From NCBI RefSeq assembly GCF_029873635.1, contig NC_080423.1:103955773-104019772 (forward strand): a DNA stretch of 64,000 nt, written 5' to 3'. The notes beneath the pieces were generated by a model. It searched no databases, was not told the origin of the DNA, and saw nothing but the letters and a program-made list of their open reading frames with translations. Positions 35,642 to 47,857 of the stretch are shown here, one piece after another. The translations under genes and the position numbers were made by a program. The stretch's first letter is position 1. Each line of letters begins with the position of its first letter. This stretch comes from Malania oleifera. Taxonomy: Eukaryota > Streptophyta > Magnoliopsida > Santalales > Ximeniaceae.

Positions 35642-35837
35642 AGAATTTATAGAATAAAACCTAACTTAACGTTTAAGTAATCTAAATAAATTTCTCCTCC
35701 AAGATATTTATATACAAATATCTCAAAATATCTCATTTCAAAATATCGTCTCCAAAATATCTCTTTATTTATTTATTTATTATTCATTATTTATTTATTT
35801 ATTATTTATTATTTTTTTTCGGGGTCGGGTTACTACA
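33832..35837 (-). repeat. 5' LTR of M2
   Basis: 2006 bp, from TGTAATGACCC to GGGTTACTACA on the plus strand. It carries the TGAGACACTTCTCA palindrome at about 34223, an AAGGTAAGG donor at 35286 (minus strand) and a (GA)n run at about 35583-35636. The promoter end is AT-rich (TATTTATTTATT) and lacks a palindrome array. The truncated M1 LTR at 19796-23437 is a relative. The short plus-strand frames within it are not genes. Confidence 0.9.
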
Positions 35838-36532
35838 GTGAAAGATCAGGTATTCTTGAAGATACCTCCTCTGAGATGGGTTATGAGGTTTGGGAAGAAG
35901 GGCAAGCTGAGCCCTAGGTATATTGGCCATTTTGAGATATTAGAGAGAGTGGGGTCAGTTGCCTACAGGCTAGCTCTGGCACCAACTTTGTCCAAAATAC
36001 ACGATGTATTCCATGTAACTATGCTGAGGAAATACGTCCCAGACCCGTCCCACATAATCAATTATGCAGAAATAGAGTTTAAAGATTCATTAGCATATGA
36101 GGAAGCACTAGTACAGAACTTAGATCGTAAGACATATGAATTGCGCACCAAAGAAATTCAGTCGGTGAAAGTTTTGTGGAGAAACCATGCTATAGAGGAA
36201 ACTTTGTGGGAACTTGAAGAGGAAATTAAACAGAAATACCCACACTTATTTAATGAATTATGGTATTAGTTAGTATGGTTAGATAAAGTTTGTTTAGTGT
36301 AGAGAGATATTATATGTTTGTATTTTAGATTATAGGATAGGTAATGTTTTGGTTTTGGGAGAATTTTCTTTTTGAGTATATTTGTAATCTCCCAGGATCT
36401 TGAATGTAACCATGGTATTCCTCTGCCATAAGTGAGGGTAAGTAATAAAATAAGTAGACACTTTTCTTCAGAGAGTAGTGTATGGTATGGATAGTAAATT
36501 TCGAGGACGAAATTTTTATAAGAAGGGGAGAA
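35838..36532 (+). pseudogene. Integrase C-terminus/chromodomain and spacer of a plus-strand gypsy element
   Basis: The frame 35838-36269 is open, with KLSPRYIGHFEIL, SKIHDVFHVTMLRKYVPDP and the chromodomain-like tail WRNHAIEETLWELEEE, ending with a stop at 36267-36269. This is the least damaged chromodomain tail in the window. The spacer 36270-36521 and the polypurine tract GAAGGGGAGAA (36522-36532) lead directly into the 3' LTR. The rest of the element, upstream of the M2 insertion, is missing on the left side. Confidence 0.9.
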
Positions 36533-37626
36533 TGTAGAGACCCGAATGAGTTATATTAATTAAATAATAAAAGGAGAAAGAAAGGAAATTGTAAAGGGGA
36601 GGTCATAGCAGGTCCTCGTCGATGAACACGAAGCGCTCGTTGATGAAGTCGCTTATTGGGATCGTCGACGGGGACACGTGTCTCATCGACAAGGAGATAC
36701 TGAGATGCTATTTTCAGCTCTGAATTTCATCGACGAGGAATAAACGCTCGTCAACGAACTTCTTTCGTGGCCTCATCGACGAAGTGACATGTCTCGTCGA
36801 CGAAGGCTAGTGTATAAATAGCCTAAACTCGAATTTTATGCAGAATTCTCATGCGAAAACCATCTCTCTCTCTTCTCTCTCTCTCTCTCTCTCGCTCTCT
36901 CTCTCATTCGTCCCCTTCCCCTTCTCTCTAAGATTTTGGGCCAGATTCTTGCTGGTTCGATGATCCGAAGCTACCACGACACTTCTAGGAAAGTTCTCTT
37001 CAAGTTTGCTGGAGTGGATCGTTGGTAGGGTTGGCTTGAACTCCATCCCAAATCTAAGGTAAGTCTTTTTATTTAGTATTTGGCTTTTTCGTCGTTGTAG
37101 GAAATGTAGTACTCGAAGAAATACTAAAATTTTGTTCAGGGAGATATTGTTTTCAGGGTGTTGAATGGGGAACCCTATGGACGTAGGACTAGACACTGTA
37201 GGGGCATTTCAGTAATCAGGTAAGAGAAATATGCTATGCTAGGAAGTTTTAGAAAATTTATGAGAAAATTTTATATGTATCAGTATTATTATTTAGTTTT
37301 CCAGAATTTTAGTATTATTATATCAGAAGATGTAAATTTTAAAGAATGAGATTTAATTACTCTATTGTGTGGCTTGAGGTTATTAGAGTTTAGTATAGTA
37401 TTTACGCAGTTTTGCAAATATCATGTTTTACAGCTTATTAGCAAGAAAATATTGATATCAATTTTCAGAAAATATGATTTAAAGTAATATTCAGAATGCC
37501 ATGACTTCAGATCTATAACACTCAGTTATTCATTTTATTCAGTTATTTAGATAGATATACAAAATATGCAGATCAGTTTTGAAATGTTATGGTTATTTCT
37601 ATATCATGGTTAAAATAATAAGATAA

Positions 37627-37666
<40 letters not shown>

Positions 37667-38597
37667 TTAGACCCTATGGAGATATTTAGACAGCAGAGCA
37701 CGGTACCGTTGCTATTTCAGATTAGAGTGCAACCACATATCTCAGATAGTATGTGGATTCCGTCTGATCGCACTAGGAGAGATTGTAGTCTCCCCAAAAA
37801 GCTAGGTTAAGGTGGCCACTTAGATGAGATAGAGTAGGAGTATGCTCGGAGAGACTGCAGTTGGTCATATGGTTGATAGAGATATGAATTGACTTGCCTG
37901 ATAGGCCAACCAGAGTAAGTCCCGCCTACGGGCCACACAACCCTGTCATTAGGGGTTAAATCATGACATTCAGTTCCCAGGGTATTATCATAGTTATTTT
38001 TATATATATACAGATATACAGTGTAGCAGCAGTATTATTATAATATTAGAATTATGTGAGAATAGAAAACTCATATATCTAGTTGTATTTTAAGTTATAA
38101 TAAACGTGACCTGTACAGTATACTAGACTAGCAGTTTTACAGTCTCAAGTACTATAATAGTAGATTTAAATGTGTAACTCAGTAGTCACACACTGGTAAT
38201 AGCATATTTCCTCTTACTATACGTTGTCTCATCCTAGTGATTTTCCAATTTTTAGGTGATCCAGCTAAGCGAGCAAATTAGGCTCGCGAGTAGAGGAGTT
38301 ATTGCGTTGCCCTTTCTAGAAGGGTAAGTGTTTCTGTGGTGTTAGTGGTTTGAGGGTAGATCTCAAGATTTTGATGACGTCGCTAGGTATTTTGTGATGT
38401 ATGTTTTGAGACTTTTAGGCTTTTGGTATTGTATATAATTATTTACAGTTTCATGTTTACCGCTGCTTTATTGTGTACAAAGTTTTCCTTAGTGCTCCTT
38501 TGAGCCTGAGATGTTTTCAGCAGTATTACAGATAGACTTTCTATATGTTTTATATATATTAAGAGGAAAAAATGGTATATAGTAGCAGGTTGTTACA
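36533..38597 (+). repeat. 3' LTR of the plus-strand gypsy remnant
   Basis: It runs from TGTAGAGACCCGAATG to AGGTTGTTACA, 2065 bp. It has a palindrome array (36615-36815), TATAAATAG (about 36812), a CT run, a CAGGTAAGAG donor (about 37218), a (TA)n run (37624-37665) and a degenerate conserved block (about 38213). The right flank is CAACA. The solo LTRs at 12321 and 20941 and the fragment at 28265-28684 are inverted relatives. Confidence 0.9.
36615..36815 (+). repeat. GTCGAC palindrome array next to TATA box
   Basis: About nine CGTCGACGA-like units end at the TATAAATAG at about 36812. Confidence 0.75.
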
Positions 38598-39257
38598 CAA
38601 CAGGTCTCACTTACAAGGCTGAGACTCCCAAGTTCAATTCCGAACTAAACCCAACCAATACAATAAAATATTTTTGTACATAAAACATGCTTCTGAAATA
38701 CAAGTAGAGATGTACACATTAAAGCTCAAATATACATGGACTTTAATATGATATGAAATGTGTCTAGTAGAGTAAGGATCCTATCAAATAATTTTGCACA
38801 AATAAAATATATGTATGAAAAATGAGTATTATTGTTCTCCTATAACTACATTTACAAATAAAGAATATTTGGAGAATTTAAGAATTTAAGCTCAAGAAAA
38901 TATTTGTGCTGTAAATAATTTTTTCCCAAAAATATTTATCAAATAAATAACCAGGAGAAAACCTAAGCAATACTCTTAAAAATGATTTTCAAGAAATAAA
39001 TAACAAGTGAGAGTATATGCAAATAAAAAGCCCAGAATATCTCTCTTCAAAAATGATTTTGAAATAAACAAGTAAAAGAGAGTTAAGAGAGACTTCCTTA
39101 AAAGTATTTGCCCCGAAAGAATGATTTTACAAAAAAAACTTGATTTGGGGGAACTTTGATTAACAAAGAATTAGAGAGAAATTTAGAGTTAATCAAAGTT
39201 ACTAATCTGAGTTATGGAGTGGGTATTTATAGATTTTTTGAAAATTATGACAGTTGG
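38598..39257. other. Unassigned, A-rich; possible LTR remnant
   Basis: No gene is recognised. A TATTTATAGA motif lies at about 39225. After the nested solo LTRs the same DNA resumes at 44156-44272, which has GGTCGACC motifs and so may be the promoter end of a remnant related to the LTR at 44381. That link is tentative. Confidence 0.4.
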
Positions 39258-42200
39258 TGTAACGCCCCGAACCCTTAAACCCGGTTTGGTATGTTATTCA
39301 CGAAAATCCTGATATTCCATGAATAAATATGCAGCGAAAAACATAAGCATAATCTTCCATCCATAAAATACCAAAGTTTTCCACATCTATCTATACACCA
39401 AAAATACATCATTTATCCATCTGTATTCACATATTTATACATATTTCCAAAACATAACCTATACTTCCAGTATTCATAGCCATTCATTTTCCAGAAGACT
39501 TAAAAACATAAACATAAAAGATTTACATCCCAAAAAATGTCATCAAACGTTTATACCCTTTCTTTTTATATAACCCAAAAGTGTTATATCCAACTCAAGC
39601 TCTCTAAGCTCGATCCCATAGAGGTCCTGAAAAAGATAAATTTGTATTCGGGGGAGACACATCGTAGTAAGGGAAGAAACAATATATTAAAACAGCATGT
39701 GGCCAACATGAGATTTATAAATAACATATTAATATCATTTGCAAACTGTTAACATAAATTTTGAAATCTTTTTCTAAACTTGATCATGCACATGCAAAGT
39801 ATTTACCCACGAGACTACCTAAGGATAGGGGTGATTACCCGCCCATACAAGTAGCACCCCTCTGCTCTGATACGTTAGGCAACTCATAGGTCACAACTAA
39901 AGCATACTAGGGCACTCACCTTACTTAGTAAGCCCTAAAGTGATAAATTAATTTCGTACTTACACAGTTCATACAAAAGTTTACCAGCGAAAGCCCCAAG
40001 GATAGGGAAATCTACCCACCCATACAAGTAGGTTCCCTGTAACGCCCCAAACCCTTAAATTCGAGTCTAGCACGTTATACCTGATAAAATCCTGATAATC
40101 CATAATCCATAATATACACAGCGGAAAACATAACCATAATCTCCAAATAACATAATACCAGAGTTTACTAATTCTAACTACCAACCATAATAAATTAATC
40201 ATCCACCTGTATTCAAATATATACGTGTCTCCAAAATATTATCCACAAATACCAGTATGTTTCACAACCATCCATATCTTATAAAACTTAAAACATAAAA
40301 TATACACATCAAAATTAACATAAAAATATACCATTTTCTATTTCTATTTACCAAAAATGCTATAAAATCTCGAGCTCTCTAAGCTCGATCTCGAGGAAAT
40401 TCTGAAAAAGGTAATTTCATATTCGGGTGAGACACATCTCAGTAAGGGAAGAAACAATATATTAAACTCAGCGTGTGGCCATCATGAGATTATACATATC
40501 ATTTTATAATATTTGCAAATCATTAACATAATACTGAAAGTCATTTTCTGAACCTAACAATCACATGCAAAGGTTTACCCACGAGATTACCCAATGATAG
40601 GGGTAATTACCCACCCATACAAGTAGCACTCATCTGCTTTGATGCTTAGGTAACCCTAAGGTTACAATTAAAACATACCAGAGCACTCACCTTACTTAGT
40701 AAGCCCTCAAGTGTAAGATTAATCTCGTACTCACACAGTTCAATAATAGTTTACTGGCAAAGGCCCTAAGGATAGGGAATTCTACCCGCCCATATAAGTA
40801 GGTTCCCTCTACCTTAGTGCATTATGCAGTTACTGCCACATTTAAAGCTACTAGTACACTTGCCTTACTCAGCAAGCCCTCAGGCGAAGAGTATGTCTCG
40901 CCCAATCGTAACATGTTTTACATACATAGATACTTCTAATATCATAATACATCATTCTTTCCATCGTTATTTAATCATTCACATTCTCTCATGTTCGTAA
41001 CTTAACATTTCCTTGTGTTTCACTTTAAGTGACTCTTTCCCATTTGTATCATTCACATTTCACATTTCATTTCATTGCATTGTCATTCCTTGTCATTTCA
41101 TTCCATAAAACATTTTCATTTCATTCCTTTGTACTACAACCGCTTTTTAGCCGTCATCAGTTAGTCCACATAAAAATGCGCTAGAATCTGCTACAGTTAG
41201 TTCACATAAAAATGAGCTAGAATCTGCTAACTCGGCTTTCAGCTGTCGTACCTTTACGTGGTTGCATTTAACATACACAAACAACATTGTCCATATCATA
41301 TTTTATTCTCCTTACTTTACTTACTTAGCCTGCATCTCATACATTTAATATATAATTTGCACAGATTTTCATGCCACACAATTTAATAGTAAAATTCATA
41401 CATATTACTCATAAAATAAGCCAACCCACATTTAACATTTATATGCTCAAAGTACATTTCATTTCTTATTTAATTCATCACAAAAATTATTTTCACTTTC
41501 ATTCGTTCACTTTCACATATACATAACTATATCGACAATCCTAGACTCAGAAAACATAAATTTCATGGCTGACATTTTAAACCCACATAAAAGTATATAT
41601 ACATAAAACACACATAATTATTTTCAATTCATGAAAAACCTGATTTAATATATAAATTTCCTCCTTACCTGATTTCTTGGACTACGCCAACAGGGATCCT
41701 GAAAAATACCTACGGCGCTCACCCGGATCCTGAATAAAAAATCATAATTCCATTAAATTAACCCTAAATAAAATATTATTTTAATGCTTCCTAGGCCCTT
41801 AAATACCCAATAAATAATTATACCCTTAAATATAGCCAAATTACCAAATTTCTCAAATCTCACTCTCATTTTGGAGTGGGGCCTAGAAAACCCCAATTGA
41901 AATAATACCTACATCAAAATGACGACGACGATGATTAGGACCCCGTGGTGGTGCCTAATCGTCGATTCAACAGCAAATTTAAAGCAAAATTGAGAAAATG
42001 GGGAAAAGTTACCTTTCCCCAGGAGTAGTACCTAAGTCATTCCCACGACAAATCTACTCCAGTAGAAATGTCGGTGGCTGAACTAGGAACCCAACGGCAC
42101 CTTCCATTTCCTGATCGGTCGAATATTCGTCGAGAAATTAGGGGAGAGAGAGAGGTGAAGACGAAGAGGTGTGGGGCGTGAAAGAATTACAAAGAGAGAT

Positions 42201-44150
42201 AGACATTGAAGAAGAAGAAGAAGAAGAAGGTGATGGAATCAGGCAACCTTTTTAATTTTCTTTATCTTTCTCTATTTTTTTTTTTACTTGCATTAACATA
42301 ATACTATTGTATCATATATATATCTTTATTCCAATTTCTTTTTACTATTCTTTTATTTATTTAATTAATTTAATAATATTTAATTAATTCATTAATTAAT
42401 TAATAATTACTCTCTTTTTTTCATACTATTTCTTTTTATTTGTTTATTTAACACATTAATTAATAGTGTTTAACTAATTAATTAATTAATAATTTTAATT
42501 AATTATTTTTATTTTTTATTTTTTTTCTCAGGTTATTACATTTCCTCTATCCTAGTACGTTATGCAACTTACTACTACATCTGATACTACCAGCGCACTC
42601 GCCTTTTTTAGCAAACCCTCATGCAAAGAGTTTGTCCAACCCAAACGTAACATGTTCTACTAGCATAAATACTCATAATACCATAATACATTATTTTGTC
42701 TGTCGTTATTCAACCATCCATATGTGTTCATGTTCATAACTTTAGCATTTCATAGCATTTCACTTTACATAACCTTTCACATTTTACATCGTTCACATTT
42801 CACATTTTATATCCATTTCATTCACATTTTCATTTCATTTCATTTTCATTTCATACATTCGACCTACAACTTCTTTTAGCTGTACATCAGTTAGTCCACA
42901 TAGATATGCGCTAAATCTACTAACATAGCTCCTTTTAACTGTCATCAATTAGTCTACAGCTCCTTTCAACTGTCATTGTATATATGGTTGCATTATCAAA
43001 CATAAGTAGCATAATCCTTATAACATTTTCATTATCAATGCATTTCTTACATAGTCTGCATCTCATACATATAACATATGTTTACACTGAATTACCATCT
43101 ACTCATGCCACCCAATTTTGCAGTAAAATTTATACATTGCCTATAAAATAAGCCAACCAACATTTAATGTTTATACACTGAAAATATACCTTCATTTCTT
43201 ACATAATTATCCTGAAAATATTTTGCACTTTCATTAGTCAATTTTCATATATACTTATCTAATAAAACAACCCTAAGCTCAAAAAATATAATTTAAATGG
43301 TTGGCATTTTAAACCCATATCGAAACATATACACGTATATATAACACAATTCGTTTTTCATTAAATTCATAAAAATTTTGGCTTAATATATATTTTTCCT
43401 CTAATCTGAATCCTTTAACTACACCAACAAGAATCCCACACAGATGCCTGCAGTGGTCACCTAGACCTTGAATCAAAACCTTAGTTAGATGAGATAAACC
43501 CCAAATAACCTACTATTTCAGCAGTTTCCCAACTTTTAAACTTCAATTAAACCTTTAAAACCCCAGAAACTAAGAATCCTAACCCTTACCTCAACTTTGG
43601 AGCTATTCTCGAAAAGCCCAGTTTAGAAATCTGCACTGCTAGATGTGTAGAGAATCTTCCCTATAATACTGTAACGACTTCCGATCGACAATTCAGGTTG
43701 AATCCGAATTAGATTTGAAGAGAGAAAGGAGAGGAAACAATTCTAGAGTGAGAAAATCAGAGAGAATTGAGTTTTCTTCGCCAAGAAGCTTCCCCATTCC
43801 TTTATATCCTTGAAGCTTCCACATGGATTCGTCGACGAAGAGGCAAGGTTCGTCAACGAATCACTAAAAAGACTTTGTCGACAAGAAGATGTGTTCGTCG
43901 ACGAAGTTCAAGATCTGCATTTACTCTCTTGGGATTTTTTCGTCCATGAGGGACTGGACTTCGTCAACGATCTATAGAAGAACACTCGTCGACGAAGATA
44001 GAACATTCGTCAATGAGGCCTGCAGTTCTTCCCTTTAAAAATCTTTCCTTTTCCTTTACATTTTCCATTCTTCCCTTATTATTTATTTACTTACTCTTGT
44101 TATTACATTTCCTAATTATTTTAATAGTATTAATTTTACGGGTCATTACA
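39258..44150 (-). repeat. Solo LTR N1 (split by N2)
   Basis: It runs from TGTAACGCCCCG to GGGTCATTACA and is flanked by a perfect TSD GTTGG (39253-39257, 44151-44155). Excluding the nested N2 it is about 2390 bp (39258-40037 and 42541-44150). At its promoter end (minus) it has a CGTCGACGA-like array (about 43820-44020) and a minus-strand ATATAAAGGA TATA-like site (about 43800). The conserved 3' palindrome is degenerate (about 39652). Confidence 0.9.
40038..42540 (-). repeat. Solo LTR N2 nested in N1
   Basis: It runs from TGTAACGCCCC to AGGTTATTACA, 2503 bp. The TSD is TTCCC at 40033-40037 and TTTCC at 42541-42545, one mismatch. N1 reads on in register across it. It carries the TGAGACACATCTCA palindrome (about 40426), a CAGGTAAGGAG donor (minus, about 41668) and a leader like that of A1-A3. 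Its promoter end is AT-rich, without a palindrome array. Confidence 0.9.
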
Positions 44151-44155
44151 GTTGG

Positions 44156-44272
44156 GGACATGATGGGTATTTTCCAAATTATTTAATTAAAAGTTAATTA
44201 CATTTAAGCCCTTAAAAAATTCGGAACCCGAGATATTCGGTCGACCATATTGAAGGTTCAGTTGACCATATT
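44156..44272. other. Continuation of the unassigned 38598-39257 DNA
   Basis: A short stretch with two GGTCGACC-like motifs. It ends where LTR Q begins. Confidence 0.4.
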
Positions 44273-44380
44273 TGTAACGTATCGACCCGTCACGTGGGGC
44301 CCAGAGTGCTACTTTAGTGATGTCTGTATACCTGATACCAACTCATCATATAAATTACAGCGGAAATAAAGGATACAATC
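44273..44380 (-). repeat. LTR Q, first portion
   Basis: It starts TGTAACGTATCGACCCGTC, like the ends of the other minus-oriented LTRs. It is interrupted after CAATC (44376-44380) by LTR R and continues at 46747. Confidence 0.75.
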
Positions 44381-46746
44381 TGTTGACTTGATTGGTCACA
44401 CCCAGTTTTGATTATGACAAATACTCTTGGTACTAATGGTTGTACTGAGAATTGTATGCAGGATCACCTTGTGCGCACTTTGGGACTAAAAGACTTATTA
44501 TGATGGCGTGCGGTGTTCGTGCCGATGAATGAAGAATCTTGTGCTACATTTGTATTTATTTTTCAGTTTCTTCATTCTGGGATGTAATTTTATTATGGAC
44601 TGTGCACTCATATGGCTTGTAATAATTTGCATCATGCATGATAAGTAGGTATGCTCAAATTGACCTTAGATTGACCATAGGACCTCCAAATAACATGAAA
44701 AACTTTTTTCATAAAATGCCTAACTTATACAAAGGTTTTTAAATGGTTTTAAAGTTAAAAGAAGGCAAAAACTAAAATTTTCAAAGGGGTCGGTCAACCG
44801 ACTAGTCGACCAAATGTTAGAAATGAACAATTTTCTTACTCAATTGGATGTCATATCAAATCATGTTCAAAATGAAAATTGTGGCATTTTACCATAGCTT
44901 GAGTTTGATACCAAGGACGTCCAAATTGGAGTTACATAGAAAAGTTATGGCCAAAACACTGAACAGTGTCTGTGCAGAAAAGTAGAGGCTGGTCGACCGA
45001 ACCCTTACAGTTCATTTGTCATCGGTCGACCGAACCACCTGGGAGTCAATATTTTGACCTCCCGGTCGACCGAGCCTTCACTACGGTCGACCAAAACTCG
45101 CTGATTTGAGCCCCGGTCGACCGAGACTTCACTACGGTCGACCGAAACTACTTTTGGTCAACATTTTAACTACCCGGTCGATTGAAACTTGTAGTTCAAA
45201 AGGCCCTGGTCGACCGAAACCCTCCTGAGTCAACATTTGACCATCTGGTCGACCGACAACCTTTGTACTACAACTACCTGGGTGACTGAAAGGTCCTCGG
45301 GAGAATTTTCAGTGGTCTGGTCGACCGAGCCAAGCAGTTCAAAATGTCCTGGTCGACCGAAACTCGAAAAATTGGCAAATCGCCCTCTCCGGTCGACCGA
45401 GCCTTTCAGTTCAAAAGTTCCCTAGTCGACCGAGCCAATTGAGTCCTGGTCGACCGAAACATTTTTTGTCGACCGGACCTTTCGGGTTGCCCTGATTTTT
45501 ACCGTGGATAAATATATTTTAAATAGGGTTAATTATTTTAAAATGATTTAAAACTTTCTTAATAATGCCCAATAGGTCCCCAACGGTCAAAAATACCTCC
45601 TTGCCTATATATACCCATTCATTTATCATTATTAGCGGGGGATTAGCAAACTTGATTAGGGCAAAACTCTCTCAACTCTTAAAACCCTATATTAGCCAAA
45701 AACTTCTTGCAAACACTCACATACTCTTCAATCTTTATTTCTCTAAGCATTGTGAGTATTTCTATAAGGCTGTTGTGCATAATCTTTCTAGCTAATACTC
45801 TCTTTTGGTATAAAGGTTGATTGATTTTATTTGAGAGTATAGCCTAAAGTTCTTCCACGGATTTCATTTGATAAATCTTGTGTGGGAAGACTTTGAGGGT
45901 TGTGGTTCTTGCATTGTTGTTGCAAGATACCTAAACCTAGATTTTGTGTGCAAAATCCTTTTGTGAAAAGCTAATCTTTCAAACAACTCCATTGTGCTTT
46001 AGAAATTGAAATATCACATTGAGTTTGTTTGATCTATCTTGCTTAGCATATTTGAAACCCTAATATGATTTTGTGATATTCGAATATTGAGTTTCAAATC
46101 TTGCTTAGATACACACTCTAGATCTTGATTGATTATCATACTTGATTGAGTGTTTAGCACACATTAGAGCACTGAGCATATCTACATATCATTCGTGCTT
46201 GCATTATTGATTGAGCTGTATTGGTGCACACATCTGATTTTCTAGAAGCATATTTCCGTGTACAAATTTTTACACTTTGGTTGTATTTCCAAGCACGGGC
46301 CTGAAGAGGGAGACTAGCCCTGGAATAGTCCCGGATTGGCTTAGACCCAGTTAGGAAAGTTATGTGCGTCGTCCTGTTAAGGCGTGTAGGTTGAGGTCAG
46401 CCCCGCTAATTGACCTGGTTAAGGTTGAGGTCAGCCCTGTGTTAATTTGACCTGGTTGTAAACGGTGCCGCTCCACCCTTAAGTGAGCTGTTAGTGGAAT
46501 CCTCCTGCTTGCGAGCTAGAGGCGGGGACGTAGGCACAGTTGGCCGAACCCCGATAACATATCGTGCATGTTCTTTACATTTCCGTAATTTACTTACTGC
46601 ACGTGTATGTTATATTGTAAATGATTAGATTTACATTTGCATAGACAAACCCTAGGTTAAGTAATACTGCTTATCTGGTTTAACCTAGGTGATAATTTTT
46701 AAATACCCAATTCACCCCCCCTCTTGGGATTGCACCAAAGCTAACA
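44381..46746 (+). repeat. Solo LTR R, a different family, with GGTCGACCGA array
   Basis: It runs from TGTTGACTTG to AAGCTAACA, 2366 bp, with a perfect TSD CAATC (44376-44380, 46747-46751). It shares no obvious sequence with the gypsy LTRs apart from GTCGAC motifs. It holds about 15 GGTCGACCGA-like units (44985-45480), a TATATATA at 45606-45613, and near its end the string TTCACCCCCCCTCTTGG that is common at copia-type LTR ends. The family assignment is an inference, and no internal domain is present. Confidence 0.87.
44985..45480 (+). repeat. GGTCGACCGA palindrome array in LTR R
   Basis: About 15 copies of GGTCGACCGA (some with one or two changes) in roughly 500 bp, spaced irregularly at 20-70 bp, upstream of the TATA-like 45606-45613. 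A looser pair is at about 44790-44812. Confidence 0.9.
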
Positions 46747-47857
46747 CAATCTCCAAAATCCATTACCAGAGTTCTATACTACCTTTATATACAAAAGGTT
46801 CCAAAATTTTTATTACAAATCAACGTACTATACTTATACAAAAACCAATTCAAACAACACTCACCGCAAACAAAAAAACTATACTACCATCTCAGCCCCT
46901 CTAGTTTGCTAAGAACGTTCCCCGAAATTTCTTGAAAAGATAATTTGTAAATTGGGATGAGACACTTCTCAGTAAGGGAAGACTAAGTTAATATTAGTGT
47001 GTGGCCAACATGAATTTTAGTGTATATATAAAATAACCCATTCCTCATTTAACCGAAAATAACATTTAAATGTATAATCATTATACACAACTGAAAAAAC
47101 CCTTTTCCTATTCACAGTATAAATCAGCTTAGTAAATAATTAACCACAGTTATAAAAATCATTCTTAGCCCATACTCTCTCTCACACACACACACACAAT
47201 TATTTATAAGTAAAAATTTCCGACGATAGGGAAGATTACACACTTAAACATGTACCTTCTCTCTGCTTTAGTACCATTACAACTACCAGGACACTCACCT
47301 TACTCAGTAAGCCCTTGGGGTTATGTTAATAATTAATCTCATTTACATAAATTAACAGATATGCATATAAGACAACTCCTTGTGACAAACATGTCATTTA
47401 CTTCCCCCATGGCCCGGGTTGTGTAGCTCGAAGACTTGACTAAGCCTGAGTGATCAGCTCAAACAAAGTAAAAAATAACATCCTCTGCAAGTACATTTGC
47501 AGGCATTCATAGCAAAATTGCAGGTCCGACGCCCCTACTTCAACCTCACATAGGCAGTCGGCTGGGACCCCTTACACTTATATCAAGAATAGTGTGGGTG
47601 CACATGGTCTAACTAGAAACAGTACCGTGGTCACAATACACTGGTCCCCAGGGTTCCTAAAGCATATCATGAAATTTAAATAATAAAAAACATAGTTTAA
47701 ATCATTTCGTATAAAACCTGTCATTTTATTAAACCCGGCCTTCGGCCAATAAATACAACCCGACTCATAACCGTCTAAACAAAACCCCGACCCTCGGCCA
47801 TCAAATCAAAGTCCTGCATTATTCATAAGTAGTTCCAGTATTTTTCAAAACAATTCC
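46747..47857 (-). repeat. LTR Q, second portion, truncated
   Basis: It continues Q with the TGAGACACTTCTCA palindrome (about 46959), the usual adjoining blocks, and a GGCCTTCGGCC-type element at about 47738. It stops at 47857 where S begins; its leader and promoter end are not found. Confidence 0.75.

Larger units (their letters stand above)
28265..35837 (-). mobile_element. Ty3/gypsy element M2, chromovirus-like, decayed
   Basis: On the minus strand the order is 5' LTR (35837-33832), primer-binding site (33829-33817), gag, protease, RT, RNase H, integrase/chromodomain, polypurine tract (28827-28815) and a chimeric short 3' LTR. It lies inside the integrase gene of a plus-strand element whose remainder starts at 35838. 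Flanks TTCGA and GTGAA do not match, in keeping with loss of the left side. Its RT is the longest open frame of any transposon in the window. Confidence 0.9.

Noticed and set aside
38598..38660. tRNA- or SINE-like segment with a box B-like AGTTCAATTCC
   Set aside because: No convincing box A at the right spacing, no A-tail and no duplicated flank beyond the neighbouring LTR's CAACA.
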